A stretch of 27,682 nucleotides of DNA, taken from contig FN648838.1 of NCBI GenBank assembly GCA_000310025.1, positions 7,420 through 35,101 on the forward strand. Direction: 5' to 3'. A model generated the notes under the pieces. The model did no database searches, had not been told where the DNA came from, and saw nothing but the letters and a program-made list of their open reading frames with translations. The number at the start of each line of letters is the position of its first letter. Positions within the stretch are counted from its first letter, which is position 1. Both the position numbers and the translations under genes were made by a program. This document shows positions 1 to 11,275 of this stretch, piece after piece. Source of the stretch: Ectocarpus siliculosus (lineage: Eukaryota; Sar; Phaeophyceae; Ectocarpales; Ectocarpaceae).

Positions 1-379
1 GAAAGGAAAGGATTCGAGTCAGGATGGCATGGTCAGGGACGAGAAACGATCGGCATGGTGAGATAAAACGGGCTGTGGAAGGCGAGCGTAATCGTTACCA
101 CAGGGAAATGGCTGTTGAAATGTCACGATAAGGTTCGGCATTGAGAACGGACAACAGGCTTCCAGGTACCGGTTTGTTGTTCCGTCCCGTACGTGTTCCG
201 CATCCTCTACGCTGTGATCAATGTTCCGCACTCGAAACCGCAGTCTTCATTGCCTCTTGATGGCATGTTGACGATGTCGTCCACAACACGAAACAATCTC
301 GATTCAAGTGTCCATGATGCTACCGATGCACTGATGTCTTCACCACTAAACCTCGCGCCACACCACGACCCACACCCAC

Positions 380-1637
380 CTTTCCGTCGAGTACTCCCTT
401 GGCGACGGTGTCGCCCTTCTCTCCCATGCACTTGAACATGTTGGCCATAATATCCTCGCCGATCATCACGATCTCATCCACCTGCAGTGGTCATGTATAC
501 ACGTATGCCGAGCAAGGGAGACGAGCGAATAAGTGCTGAGTGCGACAGAGAGGAAGGGAAAGAAGAGAAAAAAGAGAGAGAGGAAATAGAGGAATAGAGG
601 GAGATCGGAGGGGGAGGGCTTAGACTATGTACCACAAAAATACTTCAGTGTCAGTGCGGTGGAAACCACAAAAAACACTTCTAAAGGCCAAGATCTGGGA
701 CCCTGGGACGGAGCGTCGTGGGGAAGTCTACGCTACGCTCAAGGTTAAAAGACAGATACCGTAGCAACAAGAGAAGAATACAGCACGCGTTTACCATGGC
801 TGCTATCTGCTTTCGACGCGCATTCGATTTGGATGGCTCTCATCATGCTTGCGTGTGTGCTCTCTCAAACTCGTTCTCCACACTCTCAATAGTCACGGCT
901 GTCAAGATCCTTGTTGTCTGGGCAAAGGCGGTACACACGCTTTCTTGGTGAACCTAAACCATTAGAATACTGAACTTCAAAATCACTTGTTCGATTCTAC
1001 AAGTACTACAATACAATTACCCGCCCCTCTCTCATTCGGGGGGAGGGGGGCTGTCAGGATACGAGAAGCCTTGTCGATGTGCACGATAAATTATATTCTA
1101 GAGTGTACATACCTTGAGGGCGGCGAGGGCGTCCTCCGGGTACAATCCTCCCAGCTTGCCTGCATACCGAAGGAGGGCCGTCGACTGGGTGTACTCGAAA
1201 CCGTTCATCTGATGGTGGTTTCAGGTTTTTGACAAGATGCGACATGGGGGGGGGGTATCAGTTAGGACCCCGTTTACCTCAGCTCCTAGCATGGCTGGGA
1301 GTGTCGGGCGCAGGGCTCGGGGCTTATGACCAAGCGTGATCCAAGCACCAAGGCCTGCCTTCAGTGAAACGAAGAGACGGGCAGAAAACGAAATGTGGAG
1401 CCCGCCACTTGCGGGTACATAATGCGCTACCGCTCGACCGACTACATGAAGTTGTAGCTCGGGTGTCTGTCTCACCTCCAAGACAGGCAGGCCCTTGCCC
1501 GCCCACTTGCAAGCACCGTATTCAGGAAACCCCATTCTGTTGTCCTCGAAATCCTTCCCGGCATAGACGAGCGCGACGCGGGTAGCCTCACCCCGGCCAG
1601 GGAGTCCGAAGTAGTTGAGGGTGGCGGTGGAAGGCAT
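380..1637 (-). CDS. Sigma-class glutathione S-transferase, copy 1 (exons 1-3, 3' end outside window)
   Basis: Glutathione S-transferases join reduced glutathione to electrophiles or peroxides in the cytosol. Exons read on the minus strand are 1637-1476, 1208-1113 and 481-380, all phase 0, with donors GTGAGA, GTATGT and GTGGGT and CAG acceptors. Exon 1 encodes the thioredoxin-like start: catalytic-type Tyr9 in NYFGLPGRGEATR, then LPVLE with the cis-Pro at 51. Exon 2 carries Gln62-Ser63 of the glutathione site (YTQSTALLRYAGK). Exon 3 starts the helical domain (VDEIVMIGEDIMANMFKCMG). The ATG at 1637 matches the start in the other two copies. Differences from copies 2 and 3 include Val24, Asn-Gly-Phe at 56-58, Glu79, Gly94, Ile97 and Glu-Lys-Gly at 107-109. 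Aligning intron 3 with copy 2 puts exon 4 about 17 bp left of base 1. Intron 1 is only 267 bp against about 710 bp in the others. The family call is strong; substrate is unknown. Confidence 0.88.
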
Positions 1638-2587
1638 CTTCTTGTCGTTGAATCTTTTTCGTGTACGTTGGTCCAGAAGTGATTTGCGGGGCAGGAACAA
1701 GCATACGGAGGCGGGGGCGGCAAAATGGCGGAAGTGCATGAAGAGACCAAGAGTGAGAGAGAGAGGAAAGAGCTCGTTGCGTCAGGGTAGTATTGTTTCC
1801 AAGTACTGCTGTAATAGCGCGGAAATTATCATAGAGAAGAGTTGCTGATCAAAGGGGATCGCAACTGCGAGAACACATCCTGTACCACATGTCTAGCCAG
1901 GCACACGCACGCTGCACGTTCTTTAGCTCGAGCGAGCAACATACGCCTGTGCACAGTTTTCCCCGAGGTTCGTAGCGTGCAAGGGCTTGTCTCGCCAAAG
2001 GTAAACATGTAGGATCCCGCATCACTTGTGTGTACAGCAGTACAGCTCGACAACTGTGCAGTGAAGTAGTCCATCACTGCCGCCACCCATACGTCACCGA
2101 TGAACCACTGCAACTTCCATCTCGGCGTGTCGATCACAAACCGTTCGTGTGGGGCATGATTGTCGCATGTACATCCCAGTAGCGAACTTAGGTGGGTGCA
2201 AGGTTGTGCATTCTCGCGTCATCTATGCGTACATATCCGCTGGACGAAAGAACTGCGGACGAAAGAAGATGCGTGCGTGACATCTACTGCTTCTTGTGCC
2301 ATGCACAGGTACACACGAGCAACGGCAACGGCAGTACGTTGTGACAGGAGGTAAACGCGCTACACACTGCAGCCAACGCGTGCACGCGACAGAATCACGA
2401 AAGCAAGCACGAGCGACCCCAAAGTGATTGTGGTCAGGTAGGACGAGCGACGTCGTAGCCCGGATTTGTTGTGAAGGATAGCCCTCAGGGTGGATGTGTG
2501 CTCTACGGTACAACACCAACCATACGTCCCTGTCGCGCTGTCGACGGTGTCAGTAAGTGCGTGAACTGCACCAGCTGGCATACACAC

Positions 2588-2700
2588 CTGGAGAGGGATG
2601 GTTGGGTGTGGTCGGCCTGTAACTGAAGAGCTGCTGGGAGAGTTGATTTGGAGGTGTGGGTGTGGGTGCGGGTGCAAGACCGATCGCTATTTCGGGCAGC
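2588..2700 (-). other. Possible 5' leader exon and donor site, GST copy 1
   Basis: On the minus strand the sequence CCCTCTCCAG is followed by GTGTGT (donor at 2587-2586). It aligns with donors at the same relative place in copies 2 and 3. The exon's 5' end is not defined by the sequence, so the upper limit given is approximate. A spliced untranslated leader is inference. Confidence 0.3.
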
Positions 2701-3395
2701 TTGTTCTTTTTGCCCCGCGGGAAAAATTTCGCTGCATTTTTTCACCCGCTCGCGCCATTGCCGTTCTCTTCTTGTTCGCCCGACCAATTTTCTGCTATTT
2801 TTCTCCTGTTCCTCCTCTTCTCTCTTTCAGATGAACTTCGTGCTTTAGACATATTCCCCATGCGATGGGCGGTACGGGGTATTGACTAAACCCACGATGA
2901 TAGCAGAGAAACCTCGCCTGGTCTTCCCTACTTCAATTTTGGTCGACCCTGTTCCTGGGCAATTGAGCAGCCAGAGTGCCGGAACAAAGAATAAGTCAGC
3001 GGGGCATTTATCATTGATGTCATATCATTCCTTCTCCGGCCGATCACGTCATATGATGCGACCAGGGTAGTGCGGGGTGCACCTGTGACCACTGCTGCCG
3101 TAGTAAGGTGTCGAACGTGGATATACTCTCTCAACGTCAACTCAGTTTGACTGCAGCAAGCATCCGTAGCTTCGCCTGTTTCCTCGCTTTTGAGTGTGGC
3201 GACAACGTGCATGCAAGGAACTGCAGAAAAAGAGGTTCACAGATTTTCCGAAAATTACCAACTGGCTATCTTCAATCAAGCCATCACGCACAGACACGCG
3301 TGGTCCGGGGCAGAACACATACAATTACATGGATACGATAGTAGATTGTATTTGTTCGGAGCCATCGCACCGCAACCCAGACGAACTTTCCGTGT

Positions 3396-5884
3396 TGTAT
3401 GCCCATCGTTTGGTGAATTTTTTCGATGGTTGCTTGAGATGCATGCAGACAAGACATACAACATGTTTTTCACGATGAGAAACGAGAGTCAGGGGCAAGA
3501 AGCCTCGGACATCGCGTGGAGTAGACAACAGTAACACGTTGCCGGAAAGAGTTGTACTGGTACGGTGGAACCCGCAACTTGAACACAAGACTGACTATAT
3601 GATTAGCTGAACAATGAATGGTGACGTCAAACAACAACCAGCCCAAGAGAGAAAACGTGGGGATGAATGGCCAAGAGCGCCGAGGGAGGTGGGTAGCGGG
3701 GCCGGGGGGAAATGGTATATGGAGCCAATGAATAACAGCGAAGGGAGTGGATCCTCCATTGCCTAGAGTCACTCAAGGCATAAATAGTTGTTGTTGCTGT
3801 TGTTGCAGTACTAATATTTCATCGTGCCCCGTGCCCCGCGTTCCACACTTACAAAAAAGTAGCGAGAGTGAGTAGGCGGCTGGCATCCCGGTTGCTGTTA
3901 CCACACACCAGCGAAAAATGAAATATTTACACACCAGGGACAACAGTCACTCCAAGACTTTCCCATCGAAGTCACTACATAGTTCGGCAATCGCTAATAT
4001 TGCCAACTCGTGCGTACTACCCTCGAGCAAACCGCCTCATCAAGACCAGTTCCACGTGTTGACCGATTTCAACACGATTGTGCGAAGGCGACAACGGTAA
4101 ACACCAGGAGAAGCATCCATTCTGTCGCCATCCCCACGTCTCTCTTCGACTGTGGTGTCGACACGAGAGTGCTGCGGGCCCACAAACTACAGTGGATTCA
4201 TTTGATCTCTTTTGCCATCGCCTGGAAAGCATGCTGGTTCATTGTCGCGGTAGAACATGCTTTGGAGGAGACCGAAAGTTCTCTTCTGTATCCAACCAGG
4301 TGGACTGTAGGTTCATGCCTTCTTCATGGATAAGAATGTCGGGAGCAATGACATAACATCCAATCGAGAAACAGTGTCTAAGCTCGTTGAGATCACTTTG
4401 ACTTGATCTCGGCGGCTGGATAATTTCTCCGGTACGTTCACCTGGGTCGTCAGTAAGATGACACGTCCTTGACGCGCCACTCCCATGGTATTTTGAATCT
4501 ATGTGGCTCGATTCATATTTGCTCTGCTGCAGTGAAAAAATAAAACTACAATCTTATCGGTACTAATGACTGACATTGAGTATTCCAACAGTGAAAACAA
4601 AATACGCCCAAGCCATTTCGTCGCCGGCTAGAACATTGCACCCACTAAACCCGTTCCCAACTTTTGAATCAAGCAATATGCAAATAGTCCCCATGTTTCC
4701 ATGTATCTTTGATTCATCATAACCCGTCAAGGGAGCAAAGTCCGAATATAATCCTTGGATGTTTTCATTCCTCGTCCCAGCCCCATCGATCATCGCGCGT
4801 AGGCCTTACGGCCTTCTATCGTTCTGAAATATGAGTCTACGATACTTTCTCAGAATTCCGCACATCCACGTCTGACCACAACAGCAACAAGAAACATGAC
4901 ATCGACAACATGCGGGATACGGCGTTGAGCAAGGAAGGCTCAACGGATCTCTCTCGGACCACAACAACGAAATAAACAACGGACCTCCCCGAGCGAGACT
5001 GACATGAGCATGTCCGTCGACACACAAAAAGCCTTGGTTTCAACAACCACGCGCCTGCGTGCAGCAAACATCTTGTTCATTCCACACCGACTACCACGTA
5101 CATCCCCATCAGGACAACTTCGCAAGTGTCATCCGACGTGCAAACACACAGAGACACTACCAGTCATTCATTCCCTCATCATTATGTAGACACGACGAAA
5201 TCAATTCACTCAATTCACTCCGTCACCGACAAAAAGAAGCATACGACAGTATCAGAATCAATGAATCGACAAACTTGGAGATAGCAGAAAAGGGCTACGA
5301 AGGGGGAGAGAGAGCAGAATTCCTCGCCAGCCGCCTCATCCGGTGCCTCTCGCCGATGCAGCCAGCAGACAAAAACAGTGCTTGACTAGTTGGTGCTTCG
5401 TGTTCACGAAGCAACCTTTACGTCACTACAGAATTCTACGTAGTGGCCGTCCGATATTGCTTCCAATCCAAGGCCGATGGACGTCGTCACCCTTTGCCGC
5501 TCTCGACCACCTCGATAGTACCCCTCACGTTCAACACCCCTTCGTTTCAAGCTTGCGAGAGAAAGGGAACGGTGCGGAATGGTACCGAATCCTCAAACGT
5601 ACTGCCAGCCTGTATGTGGGTGCCTGTGGGTATTGTATATTTTGTTCCACTGTGAGTTGAACCCCGATCGACCCCCCTTCCTTGCGTTCGTGCTGCTTGA
5701 AGGGACAGAACGGCGACAAAATCGCTGCGTGCACTCAAAACAACCGCGACATTGGGTATCGGGGTATACATCGAGGTACACCCTGGGGACTGAAGGGCGC
5801 TCACACACTTTCATCAACAATTCCCAGCACAATGGGACAGCCACGCACTATAAGCATGTGTACAAGTGTATCTATCCCGTACCA
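3396..5884. other. Unique spacer between units 1 and 2, no gene recognised
   Basis: Only short open frames without domain character or coherent splice sites are seen on either strand. A short imperfect TTG/CTG repeat lies near 3787-3807. Part of it must be the 3' flank of GST copy 2, whose stop is at 6230. Confidence 0.5.
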
Positions 5885-6229
5885 CATTGAACCAAAGTCC
5901 TCGGGAAGCCGCCAGCAGAATCGTGCGTTATGCCCGCGGCTGGCCAGACACTTCGCGCCACGCCAAACAAATACACATCACGCCTCACAAAAATCCTAAA
6001 GTTATCACATCCAGGGTCTTCTGAACGCCTACCCCACAGCTAACGCCAACTGCACACGGAAGGGACGGCGTCAAGATATGACTACCGTATGTGCCACTGT
6101 CGTCAAGGAAAAGGTCAACCACAGAGATGTGCTGTGTAGATGCCGCATCCGCGCGAGTCTCCAATGTCCTCGGCCATGCCAACTGTCGCGAGTGGGTGAA
6201 GCCCTTTCCTGTTATCATCCGGCGTATGT

Positions 6230-9123
6230 TCACGCCTTGGAAGCGTAGTACGCCTTCACCTGTGATAGGTTGAGTGTTTTGGTCAGGGAGGGGGGAAGGG
6301 AGGGGGGGAGGGGGGGGGGTGAGACGAAGAATGCAAATGCTTTCGACGGTGAAGACCTCGGGCGTTCGGCGCAGTTGGCTTGTGTTGTTTGCTCGACTTT
6401 TGGCGCTTAACCCTGAAGGCCGGGAGGGCGCTTCCATGACAGTGCACCTACAGTAAGGCGCGATAACAACGGTGCCAACAGCACAGGAGCAGAGTTAACG
6501 ATACGCAACAGCAACCGTAGAGTAACGGTACCTTGGGGTCCTCCAAGAGGGCGGCCTGCATCTCCATGAGCGTGGGGGCGGTGTCCGCGATGTGCGTCGT
6601 GGGGAGACCCGTCAGGAAGTTTGCTTCGAAGTTCTTGATCACGGCGTGCACCTGCGGTAGCACAAAAACACAAAAACATACCAGATGGAAATCATCAGCA
6701 AACCGGGGTGATGGGCGGGGGGGGCTTGTTCGGGCAGACCTCCTGGGCGATCAAGATCACCACGTGCATTCGCACAGCTACGAGAAAGAAATTACGGTGC
6801 GTCACGCGCCGAGGACTTGTACGGGGAAGGGGCTTGGGATCAACGGGTACACAACAGTCATCACCATGTACAATAGTTTCGGACCTGATGTATTGCCATG
6901 TGTTGGCATGTGATAATTGTTTTCGTAATCAAGGGGGTTTCGTGCCTTCCGGCAAGGGTCGAAATGAGTGGTCGTTAAAAGAAATCATAGCAAAGCGCAA
7001 GAAAGCGAGATCTACAACGGTATCAACATCAACAACCACAACAAGACCTGGGACGAAGAGCCCAGAGCATTCTATCGACATTTTTCCGAACAAGCCGAGT
7101 AGTTTGGGAACAACTTGGAAGAGTCTGAGGAAGGGTCCACGCACGCACCTGGAGGTCCGCGATGGTGGGGGAGTTCCCGACGAAGAACTTGGAGGACGGG
7201 TTAGCCGCAAGCTTGGCGACAAGCATGCCTACCAGGGTCTTGATCTGTTGGTGCCAAGGGACAGACAGGATTCGAGTAAGGATGTATGGTCAGAAACGAT
7301 CGGCATGGTGAGAAAATTACGGGCTGGGAACGGTTAGCGAGATCGTCACCACAGCAAAACGGCCAATGATTGGTCACGGCAAGGACCCGTGAATGAGAAC
7401 GAACCTTGTTGGGACAGACTTCCATGGGAACGGTTGTTGTACCGTCCAGTACGGGTTCCGTAGTCCCTCCACGGTATTCCGCATGCGAACCGCCATCGTC
7501 GGTTCCTCTTTTGCAATCTCGACGACATGTCATTACACCATTCGAAACCCTCGACTCAAAAGGCATCCAAGATGCCAACAAGAAACTGATGCGTTCACGA
7601 TAGTTGATAATCCTTTCATCAGACAACCCACACCCACCTTTCCCTCGAGGACTTCCTTGGCCACGGTGTCGTCTTCCTGGCCCATGCACTTGAACATGTT
7701 GGCCATTACGTCCTCCGCGATCATCACTATCTCATCCACCTGCCATGGACATTGTATGCCGAGCAAGGGAGCAAGCCAGACGACATGTTCATTGTCGGGA
7801 GCGACAGGGAGTAACGGAAAGGAAGGGGAAAAAGAGAGAGAGAGGGCCAGGGAGAGAGAGATTGGGACTACCACAACGGCAGCACAGTTGCACAAATCGG
7901 AATGAAATCACCGGTAGTCCTTGCTAGGCTTGTTTTGTGACCCGAACCTCCCCCCTCCCTCTCCAAACCGCGACAGATGTGTAAGAAAATGCAGCTGTCA
8001 ATCCTTGCTGTTACGGTATCGGCGGAGCACACGTCTTCTGGGCGACCCAGCAACCCCGCCAAACGTTTCCTCTTTTCGTTTCGCTCGGCGGGTGGGGGGA
8101 TTGGGAAGAACAACCATTCCTGGACAGTGGTGCAAAATAGAGAGTACATACCTTGAGGGCGGCGAGCGCGTCGTCGGGGTACAGGCCTCCCAGTTTGCCG
8201 GCATACCGGAGGAGGGCGGTCGACTGGGTGTACTCGGCATCGTCCATCTGATGACGATTTTCAGGTGCAGAAAAATGTGTGCAATGGGGAGGGGGGGGGG
8301 GGAAAGGCGGTATCTCAGGGCGATGGCGGAGTACAAGAGGAACTCGGGCAAAGCACGTGCAAATTTCTCGTGCCGTCCATCTGAGCGATTCGATGTGGCC
8401 GGGTATAGGGGGGGGGGACGATGGCCGCGGCCTTGTCACCATGCGTGACCCACGCTTACCCGCCGTTGGGGGGATGTGCACACTACGCGGTGGCCATGCG
8501 TAACAACCATCACAGAACTCCGTGTCGCGCTCCACCCACACCGCAATTGTGCAAATGAAAGACGTGAAAATGCCATTGAATGACCGATGAGGTCTACGAA
8601 ACCTGCCATGCTCGCCTTTGTGCATGGGGTATGACATGAGCTATTGTTTGAAGTACATGCGGCCACTCTTTGGCCGCTACTCCCCAATGAGGATTCTGTC
8701 ACAACAGACTCAGAATTGTGTTTTGTCAGTCCTTCCGCTCGTGTCGTGAAAACCAAACAACACACATAATCGACTCAGTACGCGATGATGGTGAAATGCT
8801 CACTCAATGGTCTTTTATGCAAGGAAACGAAGAGACAAGCAGGCAGCCTACTTGTACATGTGGAGCCAACAACTTGTGGAAATCACAAAGCATAGACTGT
8901 AGTACAGTCTATCCACGTTCGACCGACTGTACGGAAGCTGTAGCTCAGGTGTCTGTCTCACCTCCAAGACAGGCAGACCCTTGCCCGCCCACTTGCAGGC
9001 ACCGTACTCAGGGAACCCCATTCGGTTGTCCTCGAAATCCTTCCCGGCGTAGGCGAGCGCGACGCGGGTAGCCTCACCCCGGCCGGGGAGTCCGAAGTAG
9101 TTGAGGGTGGCGGTGGAAGGCAT
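6230..9123 (-). CDS. Sigma-class glutathione S-transferase, copy 2 (complete, six exons)
   Basis: Exons on the minus strand are 9123-8962, 8247-8152, 7739-7638, 7244-7149, 6651-6532 and 6259-6230. All introns are phase 0 with GT-AG ends (714, 412, 393, 497 and 272 bp). The product is 201 residues, normal for sigma/prostaglandin-D-synthase-like GSTs (about 200). Visible landmarks: Tyr9 in the N-terminal beta strand, Arg15 of the GRGE turn, LPVLE with cis-Pro51, Gln62-Ser63 (glutathione gamma-glutamyl site), and FFVGNSPTIADLQ (140-152) with the Thr147-x-x-Asp150 helix cap typical of GST C-domains. The last exon encodes only VKAYYASKA and a TGA stop, the usual short C-terminal tail. The start is chosen because the family begins here and all three copies share it. 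Residue 115 is Glu (Gly in copies 1 and 3). A cytosolic enzyme is inferred, since no signal peptide is seen. Copies 1 and 3 flank it in the same orientation. Confidence 0.93.
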
Positions 9124-10019
9124 TCTTCTTGTTGTCTTTGATTTCTGTGTCGTGTTAATTGTTTAGAGGTGGCGGACAGGACAACGCAAACCGGGTGATG
9201 TGAGACAACGGCGTTGGGAAGAGGGACGGACCGAGAGGGAGCGAGAGCGAGAGCGAGAACTTGAGGAAGAGCGCAGGGGTGTTACATACAAGGAGTTCGA
9301 CGAGAGGCAGAAATATCTGAAAGAAGAGCGGTTTCGATGAATCGGGATCGTAGCAGTTGGTGTAGCACACAACGAGTACCACACGACGACACCTAGCCTG
9401 GTACACACGCAACCTGCCGATAGATTCCCAAGGTATCTGGGCTTGTCCTCTTTGGTGCTGTGTGTTTGTGTACCTACTGACTGCAATGTTCACCCGTCCT
9501 TCTCGTTGTTCGCCCGCCAATGTACAGCACAGTACATCTACACCCCAGAACATACACACGGTACACAGCACACGAATTGTTGCTACGTCCACCCTGGCGA
9601 CATTGATTGGTGAATTGGGTACTTTCATGGGCTTGTTATTGTTGCCATCTCGGCATGTCGACCAAACACACGCCTTTTGTGCGGGAAATGGCTGTCCTAT
9701 CCCAATATTGATCTTGTGTGGAGGAGTGGTATCTTCCGTCATGGATCCATACGTACGACCACCAAAGATCTGACGGCCCTCTTGCTTGCTGTATGCGCAG
9801 CTTTCGGAAAAACAAGAGGTCGAGACCTATCGCAAATCCATGGACGCTTCATGTAAATGCACGAAAGCGAAACCGACCCCACGCGATGGCGATCAGAGAG
9901 AATCGGAGATGCACACCGCCTACGACTGTGTACAAGTGCAGCGTGTACGTATCTGACCTGCTGCTGGTTAATGCTACGCGGTCTCTGAGCAAGAGTATTG
10001 TACTGTCTCGCATACATAC

Positions 10020-10140
10020 CTGTGGAGAGGGATGGGTGGGTGTGGTCGGTCTCGAGCTGAAGGACTGCTGGGAGAGAAGAGTGGAAGTGCTTGTGAGTGA
10101 GCGTGTGTGCGGTGTGTGGGGAACGCGCGACGATCGTTTT
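10020..10140 (-). other. Possible 5' leader exon and donor site, GST copy 2
   Basis: On the minus strand CTCTCCACAG is followed by GTATGT (10019-10014), the same donor type used by exon 2 of the gene. A pyrimidine-rich stretch just upstream of the GST start (9180-9330) could serve as acceptor region. Upstream lie GC-rich palindromes (CCCGGG, CCCGCGGG) between A/T runs at about 10135-10220, which may be core promoter. The 5' limit is a guess. Confidence 0.35.
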
Positions 10141-11046
10141 TCCCGGGCAACTTTTTCTTTTGTCCCGCTCTCTTCGCATTTTTTTCCCCGCGGGGGAAAC
10201 AACTTGCTTCTTTTCTTTTTTTTTTCATCCGCCCGGGCCATCGGCGATCTGTCTCCCCGACTACTCTTACCGGTCTTATGTCTTGCTTGTTTTACGTGGG
10301 GTATGACGCACATGAGAGAGAGGTGCAATTGGCGTGTCGTTTGGTGGCGTCGTACTATGGAGTACGTGACATGGGCGATGTGCGTTGTACGCGACTATGA
10401 TCACAGAGAAAACACGCATGGTTCGTTAGTAGTCCAGCGTGGTGACAGTCAGTGCTGGAAGAATGGACCACCAGGGCCTTTTTGTCACGCTGATCATCAT
10501 GACAGCGTCATTCGCGTGGTCATGCGTTACGTCATACTGCGATTAGGCAGCATGGGATGCACCTGAATTGTGGCAGGTTATCAAAACGTGGATATATGAT
10601 CTCTCATCGCTTCGATGAATAGTAGTCTGCATTGGGCTTGCAACGTGTTCTAGGTCAAGCATCAACAGCCACACTCTATGGTAAGGGGGTGAAAGTTTGG
10701 GGTGAAATCTTACAGTAATCATGCCAATCTTTGCTCTCTCTCTCTCCTCGGACGTTCTCTCGTTCTTAGGAAGACGCCCCGGGTATATAAGGAAACATAA
10801 ATACAAACACAGAAGGAAGTCTCTACTGTGAATGGAGGGAAACCGGCTGGGTACTGGGCTTATTTGAGTCTATTAGGGCTAAACACTGAAAAATTCCCGT
10901 CAGTGGTGCCAGCAGGTGCTAATCACAAAATCACTGAATAGATACAATTACCTCACGACATTTCCCCCGTAGTGTTTTCTATCAACGGGGTCAACGACAA
11001 AAATATCGGGGAGAAACGGTATAGTCTATACACCGGACCCACCGGT

Positions 11047-11072
11047 GTTGTTGTTGTTGTTGTTGTTGTTGT
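11047..11072 (+). repeat. (GTT)n microsatellite
   Basis: Eight GTT triplets followed by GT, in the 5' flank of GST copy 2. The block and about 20 neighbouring bases are missing at the matching place in copy 3 (about 17647). Confidence 0.9.
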
Positions 11073-11275
11073 CTTCACATTATTGTTGTATTTTCTGTCG
11101 AACGTCCAACCAACTGAAATAGACGAAGTATCTTCACAGTCGGGCACACCGTACTAACGTGTGGACGTACGCCGATCCCGGGGGGTCCACTGTGTTCAGT
11201 AAGATATGGTCACGTGGATATGACGATAGCAGATTTCTATAGAGGCATCGCAATGCAACCCAGACCTACCTTCAA

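Larger units (their letters stand above)
1..3395. repeat. Tandem duplication unit, copy 1 (most diverged, truncated by window)
   Basis: Base 1 aligns with about 7259 of copy 2, inside GST intron 3. Recognisable similarity runs through exons 3-1 and the 5' flank, and ends near a shared CGCAACCCAGAC motif at about 3367-3382, which matches about 11253-11270 in copy 2. Exons are well conserved, but introns and flank carry many substitutions and large indels. This copy therefore split from the others earlier than copies 2 and 3 split from each other. Confidence 0.75.
5885..11275. repeat. Tandem duplication unit, copy 2
   Basis: The left edge is a GAACCAAAGTCCTCGGGAAG block at about 5888, matched at about 12850. 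Similarity to copy 3 is nearly continuous to about 11215, covering the GST gene, its leader and more than 2 kb of upstream DNA. From there similarity continues with copy 1 instead, to about 11275. Unit spacing (left edge to left edge of copy 3) is about 6.96 kb. Confidence 0.85.

Noticed and set aside
5985-6437. Minus-strand open frame of 150 codons at the 3' end of GST copy 2
   Set aside because: It spans intron 5 and the 3' flank. A poly-C-derived proline run (polypyrimidine tract) keeps it open, and the real last exon sits inside it in another frame.
6440-6460. Alternative last-exon acceptors near 6447 giving short GST tails
   Set aside because: They give tails unlike any GST, whereas the exon at 6259-6230 gives VKAYYASKA, the tail type expected for the family.
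9718-10566. Plus-strand open frame of 282 codons upstream of GST copy 2
   Set aside because: It is antisense to the GST 5' flank. The matching region of copy 3 has frame-breaking indels despite high nucleotide similarity, and no domain is visible.
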